From: Lineus longissimus
Taxonomy: Eukaryota; Nemertea; Pilidiophora; Heteronemertea; Lineidae
Direction: 5' to 3'
Assembly: GCF_910592395.1 (NCBI RefSeq)
Contig: NC_088325.1
Location: 10,604,109 to 10,668,108, forward strand
Length of the DNA: 64,000 nt
Shown here: piece by piece, positions 48,668-58,057 of the stretch
Layout: each line of letters opens with the position of its first letter
How positions within the stretch are numbered: position 1 is the first letter of the stretch
Program-made: the position numbers and the translations under genes
The notes under the pieces: generated by a model
What the model saw: the letters and a program-made list of their open reading frames with translations, nothing else
What the model was told of the DNA's origin: nothing
The model's database searches: none

Positions 48668-48731
48668 CTGTTGACTGTGCTTTAAGAGAGACTGGCGCCA
48701 TGCCTAGTCTCTCTTAAAGCACAGTCAACAG
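48668..48731. other. Perfect 26-bp hairpin
   Basis: 48668-48693 (CTGTTGACTGTGCTTTAAGA, then GAGACT) is the exact reverse complement of 48706-48731, with a 12-base loop between. It lies 42 bp beyond element 3. It could be the remnant of a tiny foldback element or, less likely, a small-RNA precursor; natural microRNA precursors usually have mismatches. Confidence 0.9.
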
Positions 48732-49411
48732 ACACCAACCCCCTCAGACTCAGAAACCACAAACGCCCAACCCTTCCTGCTACCTTAATACCTCTGGATC
48801 TCTTTAAATTGTTACCTTTGATTCCAGGTAGTTACGACATGCGCAAATGATTTACATTATATGGAGGAAGAAAATTGACTTCCAGGTGGCTCGATGATCA
48901 CACAAATTAACTGTACATATTGCAGGCCTCGAGTACGTGCATTAATGACATTAGGCCTAGATGGGCTGTATCCAGTGGTGTATGTAGACTTTGACATGAT
49001 ATACCTGACATGAGTCATTCCTAGAATGGTGGGATGGGTTCGTTGGGGGATTTTGTTCCATGCCAGACACCATTTCGCGCCCAGTTCAGTCATCAATGAA
49101 TGCTCCCTCTTCCGCTGAAAGCGGGACCATGCCATTTTTTTCCAGTAGAGCCCTATCTATGTATGGTGTTACTGTTGAGAATCCGTCGTTTATAAAGAAT
49201 ATATATGCCAACCAGTAGAATTATCATCTTCGAATTATTCATCTGGTGAATATACAGTGCAATCGTTCTTTTAACCCCGCCCCTAGAGACTGACAAACTA
49301 GTCTTGGATTACCTGAATATACGTATGTGTTTATTCGTACCATAAGTACAGTTTACAAAAATCTGTGCAAGTGCAAATGCGGGTGGAGACATGACCAAAC
49401 CGGTAATCTTA
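48732..49411. other. Intergenic, nothing recognised
   Basis: No repeat end, RNA gene or exon was identified. The 92-codon minus frame at 48857-49135 has no recognised domain or splice context. Confidence 0.5.

Positions 49412-49484
<73 letters not shown>
49412..49484. repeat. CTGT tetranucleotide microsatellite
   Basis: About 18 uninterrupted CTGT units directly abut the second copy of the dispersed repeat (TGTGGCACCTGG) at 49482. The copy at 42353 lacks the microsatellite. Open frames through it are artefacts. Confidence 0.97.
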
Positions 49485-49733
49485 GGCACCTGGCCAATAC
49501 TTATAAGACGTTGTTGGCACACAAGCAACACGGTCCAAGCATTTATCAATTTACTTTCTTGATGAAAAGGGTAGTTTCGATACCTCTCTCCTAAGAGGTG
49601 GAAGTCGCAATCATCACGGCCTCAGCACACGTAAATCTGCTATAGGGTCAGTGCACATTTGTGTACATACATTTTCGTGATTTTCATCAAACTTTGCAGA
49701 AGTTTAGTCCTATATATCTTGTCAACGTTATAG
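49482..49733. repeat. Dispersed repeat, copy 2, interrupted
   Basis: Matches 42353-42603 and is then broken at GTTATA by the duplicated element that starts at about 49732. Copy 1 continues GGTGAATTT here, and GGTGAATTTT reappears at about 54375 on the far side, so everything between is inserted sequence. Confidence 0.82.
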
Positions 49734-50826
49734 GGAGCTCTTGAGCGAGCTTTATGGTTAGAGTCGATTGTGTGTGTATACCGTCAACGAAAAAAACTTG
49801 ACCCTGTTGACCGGAACCAGAAAACCTCCGCGCCCAGGTGACATTTTTGCACGCGAATCGTATACGCTAATGCACAGCAATTTACCTGGGGAGAGATTTT
49901 CTTTTTCCAAAACAATTCAGCGCGACGCGATGATGTTTACGCAGAGTAGCCGCTGTTCGGTTGGAGATTTCGTCAAAAAAGGGCCGAATCAAACTGTGAC
50001 GATACCCTGGGGCGAATCGAAATGCATTAAACAACAATCTGCATCGCTTCCAGAGATTATTTTTCTCTTTCTGCGAAGAAATCGTGCTTTGAACTGGCAA
50101 AATTCCGCAAAAGATTTTGAGTCTGCTAACTTTCCGTAGTACGCATGCGCACCAACATGATCGGTCCGGGGCTGCCCGTTTCGACGACGATTTCGTCAAT
50201 ATCATGGGGTGTGGCAAGATGTCGACGGTCTGGTTCCATTTCTAATGCAATAATCTTGAAAATACATTGGTCTCAATGTCTATCTCCCCGTTTCCATGAC
50301 AAAATCCTACCGTGAAACCTGAAACCACTCGTCCACAACATTTCCATTTTCCGTAGAAAGCGCATGCGAACCAACTCAAACGCACGCGCTACCCTCAGGT
50401 CTCACTAGCCGGTGCGGAGGCCAGGCCTACCTGCCTCCAAAAATGACGCGACGTCATTTCATGCATACCCCTGTTCCAGCGGCTGTAGACTTGGCAGTAC
50501 CTTACTCTCACACAAACCTATACATTTCCGAATAGCTTATCTCTTGTAGAATACATCTGGCCAAGTTTCAACGTCGTCTAGACAAATCAAGCAATATATC
50601 CTGGAGGTTCGACAGCAAACTGGGTCGACTTTGGAGTTTTCTGGTTTGGGTTATGTCGGCAAGTTACATAAATCGGAAGAGGTGCCGAGCATTGCGCTGT
50701 TTTATATGATGTTTTATTTTGAGAAGCCAGTGGATTGGTTGCTTTTTGACTACATGGGGATGCAAGTCCAACCTAAGCGTCTCATAAGGCCGAAGGCGTT
50801 GTTCCAGCACAAGGGTCTGTCAAGTG

Positions 50827-52137
50827 CATATGTTCCGCGCATTTTACCGATCTGCGCTATCTTAAGATTGCGCTGCGCATTCTCAGGATCCTATAATTGC
50901 GCGGCAATCTCGAGATCGCGCATCTTGTGTGTGTTGCATGAGCCAATGTGAGATAATATAACTGAGTTTATGTTCTCTCCGAGAATTTGCAACATCAAAC
51001 TGCATAAATTATGATGAAATATATGAAATATGGGTAGCCATTCCAACAATAATCTTCTGCACGGATCATGGGTTTGAAAAGTAACATCAACTTCTGCAAT
51101 GTTTTATTGTATAAGGGACAGAATGAAAGAAAATGAGGACGGGAAACTTGGTGTGAAAGAAAATGGTGTCCCCTACGTAGGCCTATTACTAGTAGTAGAA
51201 TTCGTTCTACCATATTGCTCAATGATTGTTCAGGGATTTATTGTTGGATTTGAGATGATGGTCAGTAAATATTGGTCAAAGTGTCATAGTGAGATCTGTT
51301 CACAATATCAAATGCATGGTCGCCGTAATTAGCACTGCTAATTAGGCTTCTGAGATGATGGTCAGTAAATATTGGTCAAAGTGTCATAGTGATCATGTGA
51401 GAGGCCAATATTACATAACAAAAGATAAAATGCCCTACTATACATCTCCTTTATCTTTGATCCCATTGAGGTATTATTGTGGAGGTGTTCATTTGGCTTG
51501 ATTCAATTCTTATTCCTGATAATTTCTTATATCTTAGTTATGTATTATCTTTATTCATTAAGTAAATCCGGATGCAAGATTACAACCAAATGTACTTGAT
51601 CAATCAAAAGCATTGCTATCAGGTTGGATGTCCGTCAGCAAGCTGTGGGGGGATAACCAGGGGGATAACCTGAAATATAAAACAGTCGACATTATTATCA
51701 TTCACAATGAGAAGATAACATAAAAGCTTACATGTAGGTCTAGGTGTCTCCCTTCTCAAACGAATTCCTCTTGCATGTCTTTCAAGTACAAGGTGCAGGG
51801 CCTGGCACTTCATCACGATACAACTGAGGAACCAAATACCATTAGACAGTCAACTTTGGCCGGGATTGAATTAATTTACTTTCAGCATCCCATAGACAGT
51901 CACATGACAGTAATGTGACTGTTGGTGTAGCAAAAACTTAGGTGAAAAATAAAGCTACAAATGCAAAGCCAAACATCATGAACATGTAAAAGTATCGTCA
52001 TCCTTAAAATGCGTAATCGGCAAAAAGCGCACGCTCACCCTTGCGCGATCTCGAGATTGCCGCGCAATTATAGGATCCTAAGAATGCGCAGCGCAATCTT
52101 AAGATAGCGCAGGTCGGTAAAATGCGCGGAACACATA
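50827..52137. mobile_element. Transposon with 91-bp inverted ends and 4-bp target duplication
   Basis: The element spans 50831-52133. The ends TGTTCCGCGCATTTTACCGA and the following bases pair over about 91 bp with two mismatches. CATA is duplicated (50827-50830, 52134-52137). The other copy of the host repeat (near 53741) shows the uninterrupted empty site GTGCATAGACTG. Inside, a 44-bp block (CTGAGATGATGGTCAGTAAA and on) occurs twice, near 51251 and 51351. No transposase is visible. Groups with 4-bp duplications include Ginger and Sola1; assignment is open. Confidence 0.9.
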
Positions 52138-52397
52138 GACTGATGTAGCACAATGCATGAGACACCTTGTATAACGCAAATTTGTAAAATTTCACCTCTA
52201 TGCCTTATAACTTCAAGATTAACACTTGATCACCACTAGCTAGTGAGACCTCAAACTATTCAGGACAGGGGGTCGGCTAAGGTCTTTTTGAATTCAAATC
52301 CTACACTTGGGTCTTGGGATCAGTATGCTTATCTCCTGTTGTGTTTAGTTTCCCACATTCTCCTCACCTATTTTCTATACTGTGACAGCGTCTATTG

Positions 52398-52545
52398 GGT
52401 CAACTGCCATGATGGCATCATCCTAACTATATCCCCCCCTCTCCCAACCACCAACTACTCGCCATCATTGACATTGTGTGCTAGCCAACTGCTTCTTCAG
52501 TCAACTGCCATGATGGCATCATCCTAACTATATACCCCCCCCCCC
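52398..52545. repeat. Variable tandem repeat inside the duplicated element, two units
   Basis: The unit is about 107 bp, starts GTCAACTGCCATGATGGCAT and includes a C tract. There are two units here and three in the sister copy at about 54030-54275, so the copy number changed after the element was duplicated. Confidence 0.8.
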
Positions 52546-52640
52546 CCCCCCCCAACCCCCACCATCATCACCAGAGTCTTCTCGCTCACCAGCCCTATTA
52601 ACGAAGAATTCCCTATCAAGGCCTGAGCCTTCCTCATATT

Positions 52641-54374
52641 AGGGAGCTCTTGAGCGAGCTTTATGGTTAGAGTCGATTGTGTGTGTATACCGTCAACGAA
52701 AAAAACTTGACCCTGTTGACCGGAACCAGAAAACCTCCGCTCCCAGGTGACATTTTTGCACGCGAATCGTATACGCTAATGCACAGCAATTTACCTGGGG
52801 AGAAATTTTCTTTTTCCAAAACAATTCAGCGCGACGCGATGATGTTTACGCAGAGTAGCCGCTGTTCGGTTGGAGATTTCGTCAAAAAAGGGCCGAATCA
52901 AAGTGTGACGATACCCTGGGGCGAATCGAAATGCATTAAACAACAAACTGCATCGCTGCCAGAGATTATTTTTCTCTTTCTGCGAAGAAATCGTGCTTTG
53001 AACTGGCAAAATCCGCAAAAGATTTTGAGTCTGCTAACTTTTCCATAGTACGCATGCGCACCAACATGATCAGTCCGGGGCTGCCCGTTTCGACGACGAT
53101 TTCGTCAATATCATGGGGTATGGAAAGATGTCGACGGTCTGGTTCCATTTCTAATGCAATAATCTTGAAAGTACATTGGTCTCAATGTCTATTTTCCCGT
53201 TTCCATGACAAAATCCTACCGTGAAACCTGAAACCACTCGTCCACAACATTCCAATTTACCGTAGAAAGCGCATGCGCACTAACTCAAACGCACGCGCTA
53301 CCCTCAGGTCTCACTAGCCGGTGCGGAGGCCAGGCCTACCTGCCTCCAAAAATGACGCGACGTCATTTCATGCATACCCCTGTTCCAGCGGCTGTAGACT
53401 TGGCAGTACCTTACTCTCACACAAACCTATACATTTCCGAATAGCTTGTCTCTTGTAGAATACATCTGGCCAAGTTTTAACTAAACGTCGTCTAGACAAA
53501 TCAAGCAATATATCCTGGAGGTTCGACAGCAAACTGGGTCGACTTTGGAGTTTTCTGGTTTGGGTTATGTCGGCAAGTTACATAAATCGGAAGAGGTGCC
53601 GAGCATTGCGCTGTTTTATATGATGTTTTATTTTGAGAAGCCAGTGGATTGGTTGCTTTTTGACTACATGGGGATGCAAGTCCAACCTAAGCGTCTCATA
53701 AGGCCGAAGGCGTTGTTCCAGCACAAGGGTCTGTCAAGTGCATAGACTGATGTAGCACAATGCATGAGACACCTTGTATAACGCAAATTTGTAAAATTTC
53801 ACCTCTATGCCTTATAACTTCAAGATTAACACCTGATCACCACTGGCTAGTGAGACCTCAAACTATTCACGACAGGGGGTCGGCTAAGGTCTTTTTGAAT
53901 TCAAATCCTACACTTGGGTCTTGGGATCATTATGCTTATCTCCGGGCAAAAATATCATCCTTCTCCTGTTGTGTTTAGTTTCCCACATTCTCCTCACCTA
54001 TTTTCTATACTGCGACAGCGTCTATTTGGTCAACTGCAATGATGGCATCATCCTAATTATACCCCCCCCCGCTCTCCCAACCACCAACTACTCGCCATCA
54101 TTGACATTTTGTGCTAGCCAACTGCTTCTTCGGTCAACTGCCATGATGGCATCATCCTAACTATATCCCCCCTCTCCCAACCACCAACTACTCGCCATCA
54201 TTGACATTGTGTGCAAGCCAACTGCTTCTTCGGTCAACTGCCATAATGGCATCATCCTAACTATATACCCCCCCCCCCCAACCCCAACCCCCACCACCAC
54301 CACCCGAGTCTTCTCGCTCACCAGCCCTATTAACGAAGAGCTCCCTATCAAGGCCTGAGCCTTCCTTATATTAG
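52641..54374. repeat. Tandemly duplicated repeat element, copy 2
   Basis: Matches copy 1 but lacks the 1.3-kb insertion. It ends GAAGAGCTCCCTAT near 54348, followed by the same CAAGGCCTGAGCC tail. It has three units of the 107-bp inner repeat, and its C tracts differ in length from copy 1. Confidence 0.85.
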
Positions 54375-54520
54375 GTGAATTTTATACATCTTATATATAA
54401 ATCGTAGTCAGTGCACAAGAAATCTTAAAGTTCTTTTATTGCTGCAGTTGTTAAAAGGTTAATCCCCTCATCCTTTATTCCCAGAGAGTTCCCACGTTTG
54501 AAATCCCACGCTATTTTGAC

Positions 54521-54682
54521 CTGCGCTGGGTTGTTCAAAATCACGTTAGCTTTAACGGCGCCGTTAAGTCTTAACGTGAAAATTCTTATGGGATTAACTG
54601 AAAGAGATAAAGTCCATACGGATACTTAACGTAACCGTTAAGGATAACGTGACTTTTGTGCTTTTGAACAACCGGGCCCTGG
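54521..54682. mobile_element. Short MITE with GGTTGTTCAAAA termini, copy 2
   Basis: Left end CTGCGCTGGGTTGTTCAAAA, right end TTTTGAACAACCGGGCCCTG, with a TTAAC-rich paired interior. Related to 18752-18883 but diverged inside. Confidence 0.75.
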
Positions 54683-55221
54683 TGATTTTGCATGAAGCGT
54701 CTTTAACATTGGCAAATTATACCCATTTCAATTCATTGTTTTTCTGAGTAATGTAACTAAAGGTTTTCCCCAGTGGTGAACTGCTGGCCGCAAATATTTA
54801 CTGGATGCCATTTACGGATGTACTTGTTTTTTGCAACTGAAACGTGGAGGAGGATGTTTGGGTTCTTGTCCTAACTCAAGCCGATAGAAGACTTGAGTCA
54901 GACAGATTTAAAAATGAATTGTTTTTGTAATAATTGTTTAATTGGATTAAATAAAGTAGTTATTGGCATAATCAAGGAAGTGCTTATCGAAACCTGAGTT
55001 CCCTTAAACGAGGCTTACCCTTGGAAATCTAGATGAGAACTGACTAAAACAAAAATCCTACCCCCTCATAAACATATGTTAATTAACCCAACCCCATGTC
55101 CAATCAGGTACTCCTCTCAGGTCCATAACTACCTCCAAGATCCCACTCCTCTTGAGCCCCAGATCTCCCGGACCCTTGGAACCTATCCCAAATACTTAAC
55201 GTCTGGGCCTAGTTCTTTCGT
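54683..55221. other. Intergenic, nothing recognised
   Basis: AT-rich and low-complexity sequence up to the start of the tandem duplication. No exon, RNA gene or transposon end was seen. Confidence 0.5.
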
Positions 55222-55843
55222 AAGGCTTCTACGTCTCTTAAAAGTGCTATAATTACCAACCCTTACTGCCCCAGCAAACATTCCTTTTCACATAGTTTCC
55301 CCAAACAAACAATTACTACAGCGTTTTATTACCAGGAACGACCAGCTAGTTAACACAACCAACATGTCATTGATGAATTTCACCTTTCCTTTTTCCAAAT
55401 GTATTTGAATACAACAATCGTTGATGATATCTGTCAATAGCTCATTTTATGTGCGATTTGAGTTCTATGTGTTTTGTACGCGCCGGTCACCGTGTTGGTG
55501 ACTGGTCAATCTGTCTAAACCTTATTTATGCTTCACTACATGTGCTCACACCTATGATCCCTATTCCTAAACTTTCTAGTGCTGCCATCTGTTGACTTCA
55601 GTTGCAGACTGGAGCCATCTTGAATTACACATTTCCAATCGTAAGCGGTACACACCGATCAAAAGGATCGCTGCATTACCTACACAGCTAGCGTACAATA
55701 TATTGTATTCCTCACTAAGTTCTCTTACAAAAACACGGGGAGGCGCCACCCACCAGGGCGTGGCTAGGTCGCACCATACACTATGCATCTTAATTTAAAA
55801 ATAGGATTTGTCATTTAGACTGAACTATACATTGTACAACGCG

Positions 55844-56188
55844 TTAAAAAGGGAACTGAAACCGCCAAGCCAGTTCGTATGACCTCGTTTTCATTTCCCG
55901 CGTATCGGGTGATCAGAACGAGGCATGAATGAAACATGGCGCCTAGCTGTCAATCATTGAGTGTCGTGACTACTATGGAATTTACTACGAAAACTCATGA
56001 ATGAAAGATCGCATGACTCACGTGATTCTCACATGATTCTCAATAATAACAAATTGAACTGCGCATGCTCGGGCACTGGGAGCGGAGCTACAAATCTGAA
56101 CTCAAATAGGAAGTTGGAAGTTTGACTTTCTCTGGCGGTGAAAGTCGAAAAGTTGAATAAATTGCTCGGCGGTTCCAGTTCCCTTTAA
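55844..56188. mobile_element. MITE with TTAA target duplication, copy 2
   Basis: Nearly identical to 7866-8208 over its whole length and flanked by TTAA (55844-55847 and 56185-56188). The sister segment near 57947 reads ACAACGCGTCATGTAT with no element, so the insertion came after the segmental duplication or was lost from the sister. Confidence 0.9.
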
Positions 56189-56302
56189 GATGTCATGTAT
56201 TAGATTCCTTGTATCTTTATCACTACCATATGCGACTTCATGACGCAAATGTAGGTATGACAATTGTGATTTGGACTGTATGTGGGGAGTTCAAGCTACG
56301 CA

Positions 56303-56846
56303 TTATATAGGATAGGAATAATCAGGTTTGAATGAATTGTCAAACCCGAAAACATCTTTTCCTCCAAAGATAATTCTTCTAATTATAGGCTTTTTTAGCC
56401 ACTTCAGCCTCTCTTGTGTAAACTTATGATCGAGCTTAAAGTACTTTTTAATGAACGCGTAGTCCACGATGTATGTTTTTTCCTTCTTTAATTTAGGCTT
56501 GCCGTGAACCCTTAAAGGTTGAACGTCTTTGGCGGGAGTACTGTTCAACAACGGATTCGGCTTTCCATCGACAGTCGGCCGTAGCGCCGATAGCAGATAT
56601 TGTACTTGATGGCGAAATTTGTAGCTTAATTTGTACTTGCCCCGATGATCTGATCTACTATTTGTATTATGAAGAGCATTGTACTGATACCTGCTGGAGC
56701 TATACAACATGTTGTAAAGACCGACCTGGATAATTTGCGAAGCCCACCAGGATTCAGCCTCAAACTCAGTACTGTAGGGCATCAGGAACGATAATGTGTC
56801 GCGGTGGTAAGCCACCATCATTGCATCGACATTGTGGTTCAAAGGC
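56303..56846 (-). pseudogene. 3' fragment of the DUF288 gene
   Basis: The open frame matches the last about 180 residues of the gene at 58.1-60.9 kb, with few changes (for example NHNVDAMMVAYHRD against NYNVDAMMVAYHRD). It stops abruptly at the duplication junction at 56846. It has no start, no N-terminal domain and no splice context. It is a truncated copy, intact only because the duplication is young. Confidence 0.9.
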
Positions 56847-57060
56847 TTCTACGTCTCTAAAAAGTGCTATAATTACCAACCCTTGCTGCCCCAGTAAACA
56901 TTCCTTTTCACATTGTTTCCCCAAACAAACAATTACTACAGCGTTTTATTACCAGGAACGACCAGCTAGTTAACACAACCAACATGTCATTGATGAATTT
57001 CACCTTTCCTTTTTCCAAATGTATTTGAATACAACAATCGTTGATGATATCTGTCAATAG

Positions 57061-57538
57061 GGAGTTTCCGCATCGCTTACGATTACGATTACGATTACGA
57101 TTTCAAAGTCGTAATCGTAATACTCTCAAAACCGGCATGAACCAGAAATTTTGTTTCCGCATTCACACCAACGACTTGGTGTACTGTAGTATAGGCCCTA
57201 TACTCTGCTCTCATGCTCTGGGTGCACTTTTCTCGGCGCTAAAACATGATCAAAATCGCCGTTGATCAAATTAAATGCAGTTCCTATGTTTGACAGGTGT
57301 GTTATAAAGTATTCTTCAATGAATATTTCACATTGAATTTGATATGTAGCGTGGAAAATAGGCTTTTCGCTAATCCATGTAATCGTTTTTCGACTTACGA
57401 AGATCAGCCGGAATCCTCGTAAGAACGAGACGAAAGTACCATCGACGATTTCGCTGGGGATTGCGTAGCACCAAAAATCGATGAACACAAATCGTAATCG
57501 TAATCGTAATCGTAAGCGATGCGGAAACTCGCTAATAG
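57061..57538. mobile_element. Foldback element with (CGATTA)n subterminal repeats
   Basis: The ends GAGTTTCCGCATCGCTTACG and the complement are followed by CGATTACGATTACGATT hexamer repeats. The sister segment near 55440 reads CTGTCAATAGCTCATTTT without it. AATAG appears on both sides of the insert, so it may be the target duplication. It lies within copy 2 of the segmental duplication and has no coding sequence. Confidence 0.85.
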
Positions 57539-58057
57539 CTCACTTTATGTGCGATTTGAGTTCTATGTGTTTTGTACGCGCCGGTCACCGTGTTGGTGAC
57601 TGGTCAATCTGTCTAAACCTCTCTATTATTTATGCTTCACTACATGTGCTCACACCTATGATCCCTATTCCTAAACTTTCTAGTGCTGCCATCTGTTGAC
57701 TTCAGTTGCAGACTGGAGCCATCTTGAATTACACATTTCCAATCGTAAGCGGTACACACCGATCAAAAGGATCGCTGCATTACCTACATAGCTAGCGTAC
57801 AATATATTGTATTCCTCACTAAGTTCTCTTACAAAAACACGGGGAGGCGCCACCCACCAGGGCGTGGCTAGGTCGCACCATACACTATGCATCTTAATTA
57901 AAAAAAAGGATTTGTCATTTAGACTGAACTATACATTGTACAACGCGTCATGTATCAAATTCCTTGTATCTTTATCACTACCATATGCGACTTCATGACG
58001 CAAATGTAGGTATGACAATTGTGATTTGGACTGTATGTGGGGAGTTCAAGCTACGCA

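Larger units (their letters stand above)
49732..52640. repeat. Tandemly duplicated repeat element, copy 1
   Basis: Begins TAGGGAGCTCTT and ends near AAGAATTCCCTAT (52616), followed by a short tail, CAAGGCCTGAGCC. Without the 1.3-kb insertion at 50831-52133 it is about 1.6 kb. It matches 52641-54374 closely. The ends form a short inverted repeat (AGGGAGCTCTT and its complement), which suggests a DNA transposon, but no transposase is seen. The 123-codon frame at 49768-50139 is conserved in both copies but has no domain. Close similarity alone could explain that. Confidence 0.85.
55222..56846. repeat. Tandem segmental duplication, copy 1
   Basis: Begins AAGGCTTCTACGTCTCT and ends inside a copy of the DUF288 gene. 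Copy 2 is 56847-58594. Removing the TTAA MITE (55844-56188) from copy 1 and the foldback (57061-57538) from copy 2 leaves about 1.27-1.28 kb in each, nearly identical. The duplicated unit is the last about 180 codons of the DUF288 gene plus its 3' flank. Confidence 0.9.

Noticed and set aside
49309-49594. Repetitive frames through the CTGT tract
   Set aside because: A tetranucleotide repeat is open in several frames by construction.
49768-53048. Paired 123-codon frames in the duplicated element
   Set aside because: Open in both copies, but the copies are almost identical, so this is not independent evidence of selection; no domain was recognised.
55576-57892. Paired 70-codon minus-strand frames downstream of the DUF288 gene
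   Set aside because: Conserved only because they lie in the recent segmental duplication; no domain or splice context.
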